The notes under the pieces are model-generated. The model was not told the DNA's origin, did not search any database, and saw only the letters and a list, made by a program, of their open reading frames with translations. Positions 35,477 to 44,981 of a stretch of 64,000 bases of DNA are shown piece after piece. The stretch's first letter is position 1; each line of letters opens with the position of its first letter. Source of the stretch: Candidatus Heimdallarchaeota archaeon LC_2 (GTDB lineage: Archaea; Asgardarchaeota; Heimdallarchaeia; Heimdallarchaeales; Kariarchaeaceae); assembly GCA_001940725.1 (NCBI GenBank), contig MDVR01000007.1, forward strand, positions 1 to 64,000, written 5' to 3'. A program made the translations under genes and the position numbers.

Positions 35477-36697
35477 ATGAGTTTCGAATTGAAATCCATA
35501 ACAGTAGAAAAAAAACCTCATCTCATGGAAAACATTGTCCTTGGGAAAATAGTTAGTATTAGAGATCAAATTTTAAAGGCTCAAAGTGAAGGAATGGCCG
35601 TATATCGATTTGAATCTGGAGATCCTAGTTTTTCTATTTCTGATGATGTGTTAAAAACAATTCAGAAAGTTTCCCAAGAGGGAAAAACTCATTATCCAAC
35701 AAGTGTTGGAATTCTTGAATTAAGAGAAGCAATCATATCGAAATTGAAAGTGAAAAATAAAATTATTGTTTCATCTGTAGATTCCATTTATGTCACACAT
35801 GGAGCAATGAATGCGATATTTTCAACGATTTTTTGCATTGTAAATCCTGGAGATGAGGTAATTATACCCGATCCAATGTGGCCAGAAATAGCTGAAAACA
35901 TCAAAATAGCACGTGGAATCCCAGTACGAGTTAAACTGAATGAAGAAGATGGATTTCAATATTCGGTTAAAAAAATCGAGGAAAAAATTAGTGATAAAAC
36001 TAGGGCCATTTACCTGAATACCCCACATAATCCTACTGGAGCTGTTTTATCTAAAGAAACATTATTAGATATTATTAGAGTTGCAAAAAAATACAATCTA
36101 TGGATAATCTCAGACGAAGCATATGAGGATATCTTATACGAGCCATATCAACATTATTCCATTGCCTCTCTTGCCAAAGAATATTCTTGTAAAGTTGTAT
36201 CTATATTTTCATTCTCAAAAAGTCATGCCATGAGTGGGCTAAGGTTGGGATACATTGTAACCCAATCATCAATTCTTAAAGATAGATTACCAAAAATTTT
36301 GAGATGTGCAATTAATGGTGCAAACAGCATAACTCAATGGGCTGGAATAACTGCATTAGAGAAAGATCATGATTATATTGAATTTATGAGGATTGAATAT
36401 AGAAATCGAAGAGATGTTCTTTTAGAGGAATTAAGTAAAGTAAAAGATATTACCGTGTTCATCCCCAAAGGATCTTTCTTCATTTGGATCAAATTCCATC
36501 CTGCTATCCTTCAAAGATTAAAATGTAAAGATTCTGATCAAGTATCTGAGTATCTTTCAAAAATTGGTATTGGAAGTATCCCGGGTACAACTTTCGGGGA
36601 AAGCAATTCAAACTACGCTAGATTTGCATTCAGCTGTAATACAGAAATGGTTATTGAGGGAGCTAATGCCCTGCGTGAGGCATTAACCCCTGTGTGA
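35477..36697 (+). CDS. Class I aminotransferase, aspartate-aminotransferase-like
   Basis: Signature blocks are FESGDPSFSISDDV, THGAMNAIFST, LNTPHNPTGAVLS, ISDEAYEDILYEP, FSFSKSHAMSGLRLGY with the PLP lysine, and ARFAFSCNTEM near the end. The frame is open from a TTG at 35459, but ATG 35477 (MSFELKSI) is a better start and is used here. It is divergent from the aminotransferase at 34072. Substrate is probably an amino acid such as aspartate or an aromatic/branched one; sequence does not decide. It could supply 2-oxo acids for the 2-hydroxyacid pathway. Confidence 0.85.
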   Translation: MSFELKSITVEKKPHLMENIVLGKIVSIRDQILKAQSEGMAVYRFESGDPSFSISDDVLKTIQKVSQEGKTHYPTSVGILELREAIISKLKVKNKIIVSSVDSIYVTHGAMNAIFSTIFCIVNPGDEVIIPDPMWPEIAENIKIARGIPVRVKLNEEDGFQYSVKKIEEKISDKTRAIYLNTPHNPTGAVLSKETLLDIIRVAKKYNLWIISDEAYEDILYEPYQHYSIASLAKEYSCKVVSIFSFSKSHAMSGLRLGYIVTQSSILKDRLPKILRCAINGANSITQWAGITALEKDHDYIEFMRIEYRNRRDVLLEELSKVKDITVFIPKGSFFIWIKFHPAILQRLKCKDSDQVSEYLSKIGIGSIPGTTFGESNSNYARFAFSCNTEMVIEGANALREALTPV

Positions 36698-36726
36698 ATG
36701 AATATACTAAGGAAATAAATTATTAT

Positions 36727-36948
36727 TCAGGATTTTGGAAAATCTAAAGTTTCTTGTTCATAAATTATGTGTTTCTTTTTTCTACCTAAAAGAATCATTT
36801 TACGAATTTTTGTTTCATGTAAATCACATGTTTCAATAAACAATTGTGTAATCGGGTGTATCAAAATTTTGGATGACGTTTTGTTGCAACCAATATAACT
36901 ACATCTTGTCAAGATTATAATACACCGTTTTGTTAATTTATTTTTCAC
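36727..36948 (-). CDS. Small possible zinc-binding protein
   Basis: This 73-residue protein holds CSYIGCNKTSSKILIHPIT followed by CDLHETKIRK, a C-x4-C ... C-x2-H layout that is common in small zinc-binding proteins. It is basic (many Lys/Arg). No family name is recognised. It is convergent with the aminotransferase gene upstream. A short frame of this size could be chance, but the ligand spacing favours a real gene. Confidence 0.5.
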   Translation of the reverse strand: MKNKLTKRCIIILTRCSYIGCNKTSSKILIHPITQLFIETCDLHETKIRKMILLGRKKKHIIYEQETLDFPKS

Positions 36949-37027
36949 GAATGTAGATTAATTGTTATGGCATTGAATTCATATTATTGAGGTAGATTTA
37001 GTAAAAATTTAACTTTCAAATTTTGAT

Positions 37028-37420
37028 TTAGTTAACTTCAAAATTCATAAGTAACGCTCTTACTGCTTCAGAATCATGGTCGGTATGCATAGCAAATAAT
37101 CTTTTCTTTTCAAATTGATTATACAAATATGCGTATTCAACAGAAATTTCATTTGCAGCCAAAACTGTAAATATTTTTGCCATCTGTCCGGGTTCATCTA
37201 ACAAAGTGATACCTACAACATCAACTACATGTGATATTATGCCTGCGTTTTCCAGAAATTCTTGAGCTACAAATGGCTCGTTTACCAATAAACGAATTTC
37301 TGCAACAGGACCACGCTCAGTGCATAAGCCATAAACATTAACATCATGTCTAGCAATTATATCCAAAACAGTTGCAAGCATGCCGACTTTATCTTCAATT
37401 GGAACTGTTAATTGATCCAT
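37028..37420 (-). CDS. Tandem ACT-domain protein
   Basis: The 130-residue protein is two ACT domains back to back: VPIEDKVGMLATVLDIIARHDVNVYGLCTERG and VVGITLLDEPGQMAKIFTVLAANEISVEYAYLYNQFEKK. ACT domains bind amino acids and regulate enzymes. Free-standing double ACT proteins are found in many archaea and bacteria and may act as amino-acid sensors. It is a single gene with its own upstream region. Ligand unknown. Confidence 0.88.
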   Translation of the reverse strand: MDQLTVPIEDKVGMLATVLDIIARHDVNVYGLCTERGPVAEIRLLVNEPFVAQEFLENAGIISHVVDVVGITLLDEPGQMAKIFTVLAANEISVEYAYLYNQFEKKRLFAMHTDHDSEAVRALLMNFEVN

Positions 37421-37570
37421 AATTTTTTTATTTAAGTAAGATAATTAAACATTGTAATGTGTGCATAATGTTTTAACCGAATTATTACTTAACATTAGGT
37501 TCAATTGTAATGTTAATATTATAGAATTATGATAATTCACTTGAAAGATAGTTTGGATTTATTTAATTTT

Positions 37571-39958
37571 TTAAGAAAAATTCTTTTTCTTTCTGGAAAT
37601 TATTGTAAGTCCAAGAATTGAGAAGATAATTAAATAGATATTTGAAAACGGGAGTGGCAATTCAGCTGTTGTTTCTTCTTCACTAATATTTGGATCTGAA
37701 GTTGTGGTACGAGGTTCTGATGTTGATGTAGGAAGTACTGATGTTGTTGGGTCATCGGATGTATTTCCTGTTGGTTCTGATGAAACTACTTCGGGTTCAA
37801 CAGTTACAATAGTTTCTGCCACACCAACATTTCCTGAACCATCTGAAAATTCTGCTCGGTAAACATATTCACCAACTTCCAATCCGTCAATATCGAGACC
37901 GATTTGAACAAAATCAGACCAAAAGCCGTTATCTAACATCGTAACAACTCCAGATACGTCGGTTCGATAAATGACATAAGTATCAGGATCTACATCAGAA
38001 GGTTGCCAAAATAGAACATTCAAAGTACTCCCAACCACATATGAATACCGATCTAAGGCACTACCAATAACTGGAGCAACTGTGTCCCTCACAAAAACAA
38101 TAGTTGTGAATGATGCTTCATTCCCATAAATATCAGTTGTATTAAGTTGGAATTCATAAGTTCCGGGAGTAAATGGTGTTAGATCAACACCAGGTTGAAA
38201 TAAGCCGTCTGTCCAACTGCCAGATGACAAAGATGTGCCATTCAAATAAATATTAAAAGATCCGTCACTATCATCAGTAATTAACCATTGAACTTGTGCA
38301 CTGGGATCACCCAATTCAACTAGAAGTTCGACGGGTCCGGTGATTATTGGTGCTGTATTATCACCGATGAGTTGATTTCCACCCCATGATAAATTATCAA
38401 TAATCCATTGTCCGTCATCTGCTATAGGATAATCAAAATGGATTGAAGAAATATCATCAGTAGAGCTTGATAAAGATACAAAATACGTTTCAGTATTGGC
38501 AGGTATGTTTACAATTGCTACTATTCCGCCTGTAGAATTTAGAGCTTCTACTGGGAATGGTTCTGAACCAACATTAGTAACATAAACGCTTACATATCTT
38601 GCTGGTTGATCAAATTGGATGAAATTTTTGAAATCATAACTATAAGCAACGAAATGAGGTGAAGATGCTGTAAATGAAGTACTTGTTGAATTCCATGTTA
38701 GCCAATCAAATGAAAATGTTACTCCAGAATATGCAGTTTCTAAAATTGTAGATCCTGGAAGAGTGTCAAACGTAATCCATTCACTATATGCAGTAGGAAT
38801 GGGATTTGTACTCCAATGTAAATCATCAATAACCCATTGTCCATTTGTAGATGGAGCATAGTTGAAATGAATATTGTCAATATTAGGAACATCTGATGCG
38901 ACTGAAACATAAAAAGCTTCAACATTACCAGGTATTGTTGCATTTGAAACTAATTTTCCTAGAGAGTCATAACCTTCTAGGAAAATTGGAAGTGAAAAAA
39001 CATTAGTGACATAAACGCTAACAAATTTTGCAGCTTGATCGAATTGGACGAAATTATTAAAATCATAACTATAAGCAACACTTGGAGCTGAGGATGCTAT
39101 AAATGGGCCAGAAGTAACCCAAGATTCCCAGTCCCATGAAAATGTAACTCCAGAATATGCATTAGTTAGATTTGTAAAGTTTGGCACTTCATCAAATGTA
39201 ATTAAATTATCAATCACAGGTATATTTGTGTAAAGTAGATAATCTACAGCATTTGTTATAATTTCACCCAAATCACCAACTACGTTGAGACCGACATAGG
39301 CATTTAATGCAACAACTGAACCTTTTTCTGCAACCATTGGTTGACCGTCAGTATATGAGGCAACTAATTTAGCACCTGAAGTTAAGGAAACAGTTTGGGC
39401 ATATCCGGGATTAAATGAATTAATACCATTCATAATAGCGTGGTTTGATAATCCATCATATGTTCTGTTTATATTTGATACTGATCCCCAAACAGGCGAA
39501 TATCCGGATGAATTAAATCTACCTAAAATACTATACCCTGATGAGAAAGAATGAGCTAACAGGAGAACCTTACCTCCTTGATCTATGTAATCTGCAACAA
39601 CATTACCCATAGCAGTTGAATTATAATAATTCCAGTTATTCATAAGAATAACCAAAGGGTAACTAGATAAATCAGTCAGTGCAGGTGTTGCAGATTGAGC
39701 ATCTAAATAAACTGCTGAATAATCTACAAGCCCTGCAAATGCAAAATCTAGAGAAGTAACAGAATCTGCATGCACAACAAGAATTTCTGTTAATGCATTG
39801 GTGTTATAACTAGTAGATTCTCCTATTGATGATAATTCGTAATCATTACTGCCATTTGATGATCCAATAACTAAAAAACCGGATCCTAAAACTAATATTA
39901 CAGCAAGGAGTGAGAAGCTAAATATTTTATTTTTGATCATATGTTCCACTTTTTTCAA
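37571..39958 (-). CDS. Large anchored surface protein: glutamine-amidotransferase-like fold, two repeated beta domains, Ig-like part
   Basis: The 795-residue protein has a signal peptide (about 8-30), then a Rossmann-like region (about 53-245) resembling ThuA/class I amidotransferase-like surface domains: EILVVHADSV, YPLVILMNNW, DYIDQGGKVLLLAHS and NHAIMNGINSFNPG. Two copies of a roughly 150-residue beta domain follow, each with ITFDxxP, TAYSGVTFSxDW, AYSYDFxNFxQFDQ and GQWxIDxLxW. Ig-like sequence (about 545-715) ends at a Thr/Ser-rich stalk, a membrane helix and RKKKNFS. The anchor resembles those at 19096 and 23300. Ligand or enzymatic role unknown; no catalytic residues of an amidotransferase are evident. 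Confidence 0.75.
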   Translation of the reverse strand: MKKVEHMIKNKIFSFSLLAVILVLGSGFLVIGSSNGSNDYELSSIGESTSYNTNALTEILVVHADSVTSLDFAFAGLVDYSAVYLDAQSATPALTDLSSYPLVILMNNWNYYNSTAMGNVVADYIDQGGKVLLLAHSFSSGYSILGRFNSSGYSPVWGSVSNINRTYDGLSNHAIMNGINSFNPGYAQTVSLTSGAKLVASYTDGQPMVAEKGSVVALNAYVGLNVVGDLGEIITNAVDYLLYTNIPVIDNLITFDEVPNFTNLTNAYSGVTFSWDWESWVTSGPFIASSAPSVAYSYDFNNFVQFDQAAKFVSVYVTNVFSLPIFLEGYDSLGKLVSNATIPGNVEAFYVSVASDVPNIDNIHFNYAPSTNGQWVIDDLHWSTNPIPTAYSEWITFDTLPGSTILETAYSGVTFSFDWLTWNSTSTSFTASSPHFVAYSYDFKNFIQFDQPARYVSVYVTNVGSEPFPVEALNSTGGIVAIVNIPANTETYFVSLSSSTDDISSIHFDYPIADDGQWIIDNLSWGGNQLIGDNTAPIITGPVELLVELGDPSAQVQWLITDDSDGSFNIYLNGTSLSSGSWTDGLFQPGVDLTPFTPGTYEFQLNTTDIYGNEASFTTIVFVRDTVAPVIGSALDRYSYVVGSTLNVLFWQPSDVDPDTYVIYRTDVSGVVTMLDNGFWSDFVQIGLDIDGLEVGEYVYRAEFSDGSGNVGVAETIVTVEPEVVSSEPTGNTSDDPTTSVLPTSTSEPRTTTSDPNISEEETTAELPLPFSNIYLIIFSILGLTIISRKKKNFS

Positions 39959-40167
39959 TATTTATGATTCAATTTTAATTAAAGTGGTATTTAAACAATT
40001 CAGATAATCATACTAATTTCGCTAAATTAAATTTTCTACAAATTCAGTATTTCTTGATAGCAATTCTTTCAATTTCTTTGAATGATCGATTTATTGCATT
40101 TTGATAATTTAGTTAAAATTAATATTATTTTTTATTTCTGTTTTTCGTAGTAATTATTAATATTTAA

Positions 40168-41778
40168 TTAAGCGACTGCCGGACCTGACACATTATAAAG
40201 ATTGAACAGTGTTAGAGCGACTGAAAATAATATCATCATTAGACCCGCAACTTTTGCTTCTCTTTTTGACGAGAATTTCCTTTGCGGTTCCCAGTTAGAC
40301 ACTGTTTTCCAGATTGCCCAAGCTGATGCAAAGAAACCAAGAGTCAAGAAGAATGCTTGAATACCAAATATTATCACAGGGTCGTTCAGGGCTGCAGGAG
40401 AGTAAACCTTATGTGTTTCTGAGTCGAATAAACCACCCAAACCGGCTTTTTCGCTTCCTTCGGCACCTCGGGGAAAGTCAACAATAAAATTGTGAACTAC
40501 CCACACAACTGATGATCCATTTCTTACAATATGGTCTGAGATATCGGCTATTAGCTTCATTAATGGTATTGGAACAAGCGGTGCTGCATACACATTTGCA
40601 TAGTGCTTCCAACCCTTGTAACCTTCTTCTGGTTTTGCTACATAACTTACGATTGTTGCAAATAGGATAACCACAATAAATGCTACAATTAAGCCACCTA
40701 TATACAATCCTGTTTTTGCAAATATATCTGCATATCGTGTATTTGTCAACGGTGTATTATCCAAGAGCCAGTCTTGCCATTTCAAAGTATTTTTAATTAA
40801 AAGAATGGGTGCGATTGAACTGACACCGAGCAAGGCGATAATATTGAAGCTCTCATCCCATGAAAATGCTTTGTTAGCCCATAAATCCTTAAGTGGTGGA
40901 CGAGTGCCTAAACGCATCGTATTATTGGGACAGGACTTCAGGCACTCAGTACATAATATGCAATATTTATTTGTGTCATTCCCTCCAGGATAAAGGAACA
41001 TAGGGCACCCATAACCGCCCCCATCATCTTCTCGGCCCTTTAAACACCATTTACCTCGGCATTGTCTACAAACTTGAGATGATTTTGAACGCATCTCAAA
41101 ACCTGCAAAAAGACCTTGTAATCCGATGAAACCATTAATTGGACACATATAACGGCAAAATGAACGTTTCTCAAATACTAATCCAACACCAACATCAAGC
41201 ACAACTAATACAACGATGAAATAACCGGTAAGTACAGGACTGTTTCCGAAGCCAAATACATTATCCATCCATAAGAAGAATATAAAGAAGGCATTGACCA
41301 TCCATATACCTTTCAAATTCTTAGGCCATGTGAAATTCAATGAAAATCTCTTTTGTCCAGTTCCCCAGAGCGAAAATCTATGGGCCCATTCACCCATTGC
41401 TCCGAAAGGACAAATAACACACCATAAACGTGAAAGACCTGCGATCATAAGCAAAAGGAAAGCCCACCAAACAATCCAAGTTAGGACTGTAGCAAGGGAT
41501 ACTGAAGCGTTATCAGTTCCGAAGAAACCAGATAATGCTGCCATTAGAAAAATTAAAAAGTTCGGAATAATCAACATAAATTGGAATTGACGACTTCTCA
41601 ACATTGGCCTTAGTGTCTTACCAAAAAATCCAAAGTTTTGAATGTCGTTATAATCTGGGTTATCCCAGACTTCTTTCGGAGGACCCGAAATTTGAGAAAT
41701 CTGAGCGGGAGTCCAGTTTTCTAACTCTATGTTATCACGAATTGTAGGCCCCACTTTCGGAGCGCTTTTAGTACTCAT
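40168..41778 (-). CDS. NosR/NapH-type polyferredoxin membrane protein
   Basis: The 536-residue protein has several membrane helices, the twin-cysteine motifs WCVICPFGAMG and FCRYMCPINGF typical of NapH/NosR/RdxA proteins, a CRQCRGKWC cluster, and one ferredoxin motif CILCTECLKSCP. The family moves electrons between quinones and Fe-S or copper partners. There are two further helices and long loops after the ferredoxin part. No reductase partner is adjacent, so the electron acceptor is unknown. The 5' region carries the inverted repeats at 41786-41893. Confidence 0.82.
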   Translation of the reverse strand: MSTKSAPKVGPTIRDNIELENWTPAQISQISGPPKEVWDNPDYNDIQNFGFFGKTLRPMLRSRQFQFMLIIPNFLIFLMAALSGFFGTDNASVSLATVLTWIVWWAFLLLMIAGLSRLWCVICPFGAMGEWAHRFSLWGTGQKRFSLNFTWPKNLKGIWMVNAFFIFFLWMDNVFGFGNSPVLTGYFIVVLVVLDVGVGLVFEKRSFCRYMCPINGFIGLQGLFAGFEMRSKSSQVCRQCRGKWCLKGREDDGGGYGCPMFLYPGGNDTNKYCILCTECLKSCPNNTMRLGTRPPLKDLWANKAFSWDESFNIIALLGVSSIAPILLIKNTLKWQDWLLDNTPLTNTRYADIFAKTGLYIGGLIVAFIVVILFATIVSYVAKPEEGYKGWKHYANVYAAPLVPIPLMKLIADISDHIVRNGSSVVWVVHNFIVDFPRGAEGSEKAGLGGLFDSETHKVYSPAALNDPVIIFGIQAFFLTLGFFASAWAIWKTVSNWEPQRKFSSKREAKVAGLMMILFSVALTLFNLYNVSGPAVA

Positions 41779-42225
41779 ATTATCACTTCAAATCAAGTTG
41801 AAGCCGTTTTGGATCAGCTTCAATTTAGTTTAATCTATTCTTATTACTCCGAAACTAGTTTATTAAGTGTTTTATCAGTGGGCTTGACTGATAGAAATAT
41901 TATCATTCTTGATTAAAGATAATTTATTTGAACAATTACTGTATTATCGTTAAAATAGAAATAATTACTATACATTTATGTACGGACTTAATTTACATTT
42001 ACAATATCTAATTTCTAATTATATTATGAATACGAGGAAATTTATAAAATAATACATTTTAAATTCTATCCAAATTTCATTTAAATCGGAAAATTGAAAA
42101 ATTACTTTTAGCAAGTAGAAGATGTAAATTATAACTTATAACTTCCTAATTGATTATTTAAAATGAGCAATACAATTAATTTCTCCCATATTAAATTTAT
42201 ACAATGATAATTTTGATCTTCAATT
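41779..42225. promoter_or_regulatory. Intergenic region with inverted repeats upstream of the Fe-S membrane protein
   Basis: In the 447 bases between divergent genes, CTTCAA (41786-41791), TTGAAGC (41798-41804) and GCTTCAA (41817-41823) can pair in two mutually exclusive hairpins, directly before the 40168-41778 gene on its strand. A perfect seven-pair palindrome TATCAGT/ACTGATA lies at 41873-41893, about 95 bases before the start. Operators or RNA structures are possible. The rest is AT-rich with no gene seen. Confidence 0.45.
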
Positions 42226-42552
42226 ATGAAACGGGACCGTAATGAGATTGATAATACTTTAAACGTGTGGTTAAATAAACTAAAAGCCGTTTCAAGAACA
42301 GATAATGTAATTTCAGAGGATGAACAAGCTTTGATTGATATTATTCAAGAAGATTTCATCTTACTCCGTTCTCAACTTAATGATGCAGTGGATACGGATT
42401 TATCCGATGAAGAATTTGATAGTGTTGCAACAGATTTTTTGAATGACCTAGTTTACAAGCTAATTAAAAGTGCAAAATCAGATATGGTCATAAACAATGA
42501 CGAGTTAAATCTCATTAATGCTCTTCATAAAATTGCCAATGACGAAGAGTGA
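42226..42552 (+). CDS. Small acidic helical protein, TerB-like pattern
   Basis: The 108-residue acidic protein holds two similar segments, RTDNVISEDEQALIDIIQ and KSDMVINNDELNLINALH, spaced as the acidic helices of TerB-like domains. TerB-like proteins are often metal-binding or membrane-stress linked. The match is by pattern only, and the function is unknown. It is followed 107 bases on by a zinc-ribbon membrane protein on the same strand. Confidence 0.5.
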   Translation: MKRDRNEIDNTLNVWLNKLKAVSRTDNVISEDEQALIDIIQEDFILLRSQLNDAVDTDLSDEEFDSVATDFLNDLVYKLIKSAKSDMVINNDELNLINALHKIANDEE

Positions 42553-42658
42553 GATTTCAATTTGAATATTGATCCCGAATTTTATTAATTTTGACAACTC
42601 TCTGAATTTCAACGTACAGCTAGAATTTAAATAATCAACTAAAGTAATTAATTTAGCA

Positions 42659-43456
42659 ATGACAGAACAACCTTGTTTGAATTGTGGTCACTTACTCGGG
42701 AAAAAAGATAAGGTTTGCAAATCTTGCAATACAAAGGCAGAATCGAGTAAACCAATTTATGTAACTCGCACAGATAGTTCCGAAGCAATTGATTATGACT
42801 CTCAGAATATCAATGTAATAAGTTTCAGATCTGTCTTACATCGAATTATCAAATTGTTATTTATTGTGTCTTTCATTGGACTAATAGTTGTTTCTCCTAT
42901 GCATTTAGCTGAATTGCAGAGAACAGAGTGGATGTCCCCAGATGATAGTTTTCATACTGATTCTAGTCAAGAATCAATAAATCTATTCTTTTTTGGGGGT
43001 CATACTTATCGAATTCATCTAGAAGCTCGTAATTCATTCGACCAAACTTGTGGACTCACAACTGATTTTAGTGTACAAGATTCTAATAATATTGTGGTAT
43101 TTTCAGAATCCGTTTCGGATAATGATGATCCATCGGGTGAATCTAGTTGTTGGGCTTACACTTCAACAAATTACGAATTTGAAGCTACCGAAGATATATG
43201 GTTAACTGTGAATGTAACGATTGTTCAGTTTATCACTGCATGGAATTCGATTGATATTGAAGTATATGAGGATCGTCAAGCTTACGATGCACCTGAAATA
43301 GAAATGTGGTTTACAATATTCGCTTTCGGATTTTTAATAATATTAGTCCCGTCAATATTTTACTATGTGGCCAAATTTGTATATATCTTCAATAAGAAAT
43401 TTATGGAGTTTGGAAGGGATGAGAAAAAAAATATTCGTAGAAAAAGAAAAATATAA
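42659..43456 (+). CDS. Membrane protein with N-terminal zinc ribbon
   Basis: The 265-residue protein starts with a zinc ribbon, CLNCGHLLGKKDKVCKSCN (6-24), followed by a membrane helix (about 60-80), an outer beta-rich domain of about 130 residues with three cysteines, and a second membrane helix (about 219-241) with a basic cytosolic tail. Both ends are therefore inside, and the middle outside. No named family is recognised. It ends 80 bases before the TetR operator array. Confidence 0.6.
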   Translation: MTEQPCLNCGHLLGKKDKVCKSCNTKAESSKPIYVTRTDSSEAIDYDSQNINVISFRSVLHRIIKLLFIVSFIGLIVVSPMHLAELQRTEWMSPDDSFHTDSSQESINLFFFGGHTYRIHLEARNSFDQTCGLTTDFSVQDSNNIVVFSESVSDNDDPSGESSCWAYTSTNYEFEATEDIWLTVNVTIVQFITAWNSIDIEVYEDRQAYDAPEIEMWFTIFAFGFLIILVPSIFYYVAKFVYIFNKKFMEFGRDEKKNIRRKRKI

Positions 43457-43536
43457 AAAATTCAGTAATATATGAAAAGAGTTCAGAAAAGGATAAAATA
43501 TAATATCATTAGGAAATGTTACATTTGCAACCAGTC

Positions 43537-43618
43537 TGACCGATTGGTCAATTTTTACCGACCGAGCGGTCAATATTTACTGACCGAGTGGTCAGATTTA
43601 TATATGACCGGTTGGTCA
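43537..43618 (+). promoter_or_regulatory. Four phased TetR operators over the tetR/ABC promoter
   Basis: Four copies of the palindrome TGACCGnnyGGTCA lie at 43537-43550, 43559-43572 (first base C), 43581-43594 and 43605-43618. Starts are 22, 22 and 24 bases apart, about two helical turns, so bound dimers would line up on one DNA face. TATA-like TTTATATA (43597-43604) sits between boxes 3 and 4, and TATATATG (43620-43627) just after. A bound repressor would block promoter access. The next gene, 45 bases on, is a TetR repressor, so this is probably autoregulation of the transport operon. Confidence 0.85.
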
Positions 43619-43662
43619 GTATATATGTTATCATTAACAAGGTGAGTTAACTGAATAATAAA

Positions 43663-44268
43663 ATGACAGATGACAGTTCTGAGATATCTAAAAAAGAGAA
43701 AATATTACTTGCAGCAAGTAAATTGTTTCTGGAAAAAGATTTTAAAACTGTCTCAACACAAGAAATAGCATCAAAAGCTGGTGTGGCCAAGGGAACAGTG
43801 TTTCATCATTACGAAAACAAACATCTACTTGCGCTCGCAGTTTTAGACGTATTTGTCAATCAAATGGTTTCAGATTTTGATAAAATGAAGGAAACTACGG
43901 AACCCAAGGAAATAATTATCGGGATGATCCATTATTCTATGGACCTTGTTACGAATTCTACAGGTTTAACGCAACTTCTTTTTCAAGTAATTGGGGATAT
44001 TGATCATCTAACTAAAGAACCTGAGAATGAAGTTGAAAAACAAATACAAAATGAGGTTAGGAAAGTTGAAAATCTCTTGGTAGGCTTCATAAATGAATTT
44101 GCAATTATATTTAAGAGAATGGGTTTTGAAAACCCAATAGCATATTCAAGAATTTTCATTGGTGTATTAGACGGATTAGGGTTACAATTCGCTCTAAATC
44201 CTAAACCTGATACAAAATTAATGGAAGAACTCACAACAACAATGATAGCACTATTTACAAAACGGTGA
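43663..44268 (+). CDS. TetR-family transcription repressor
   Basis: The 201-residue protein has the TetR helix-turn-helix at about 15-60 (KEKILLAASKLFLEKDF then STQEIASKAGVAKGTVFHHYENKHLL) and a variable helical ligand-binding domain after it. TetR dimers release palindromic operators when a small ligand binds. Four matching palindromes lie just upstream, and the following two genes form an ABC transporter in the same operon (GTGA overlap at 44265-44268). The likely inducer is a substrate or toxicant of that transporter. TetR-type control of such a cassette in an archaeon suggests transfer from bacteria. Confidence 0.9.
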   Translation: MTDDSSEISKKEKILLAASKLFLEKDFKTVSTQEIASKAGVAKGTVFHHYENKHLLALAVLDVFVNQMVSDFDKMKETTEPKEIIIGMIHYSMDLVTNSTGLTQLLFQVIGDIDHLTKEPENEVEKQIQNEVRKVENLLVGFINEFAIIFKRMGFENPIAYSRIFIGVLDGLGLQFALNPKPDTKLMEELTTTMIALFTKR

Positions 44269-44981
44269 ACATCATGGAACCACTAATAAAAACTGTAAAC
44301 GTACATCGTGAATTTCAAGTAGGAGAAATCACAGTAAAGGCCCTTCGCGGCGTAAACTTGGAAATAAAAAAATCGGATTTTGTAATCATATTAGGTGCAT
44401 CCGGATCAGGAAAAACTACTCTTCTTAATCAGATAGGTGGAATTGATCAGCCTACCGAAGGTCAAGTAATAATTGGTGGAAATGATGTCTCCAAATATAA
44501 TGATAAAGAATTGACTGAACACAGAAGATCGCAAATTGGTTGGATTTTTCAATTTCATAATCTTATTCCATCATTAACTGCAGTTGAAAATGTCCAATTG
44601 GCATTGGAAATGATGGGGGTTTCTAAAGATCAGAGAAAACGATCCGAAGAGGCCTTAATAGCAGTTGGATTGGAAGATGAAATTGATAGATTTCCAGCTC
44701 AACTATCAGGTGGTCAACAGCAGAGAGTTGCAGTTGCTAGAGCCTTGGTGAAAAAGCCTCAAATAATTGTTGCGGATGAACCCACAGGTAATCTTGACAA
44801 GAAGTCCGGTAAAAATATAGTCGACTTGATGGTCAAATTGTGCAAGGATGAAGGAATTACATTTTGCGTTGTTACACATGATCCTACTTTATCTTCTGTA
44901 GCAGATAGATTATTAATTATGGAAGATGGAGTTCTTTACGAAACCAAAGAAAAATATGCCGAATTCGGCATTGTGAGATGA
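44265..44981 (+). CDS. ABC transporter ATPase, MacB/LolD-like
   Basis: The 238-residue protein contains Walker A GASGSGKT at 44-51, the family signature LSGGQQQR at 147-154, Walker B IIVADE at 167-172 and the switch His in FCVVTHD. It matches the MacB/LolD branch, which drives mechanotransmission permeases rather than classic import. GTG 44265 overlaps the tetR stop; ATG 44274 is an alternative start. Its 3' end overlaps the permease gene by 4 bases (ATGA). It is probably an exporter or membrane-remodelling pump component. Confidence 0.93.
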   Translation: MNIMEPLIKTVNVHREFQVGEITVKALRGVNLEIKKSDFVIILGASGSGKTTLLNQIGGIDQPTEGQVIIGGNDVSKYNDKELTEHRRSQIGWIFQFHNLIPSLTAVENVQLALEMMGVSKDQRKRSEEALIAVGLEDEIDRFPAQLSGGQQQRVAVARALVKKPQIIVADEPTGNLDKKSGKNIVDLMVKLCKDEGITFCVVTHDPTLSSVADRLLIMEDGVLYETKEKYAEFGIVR

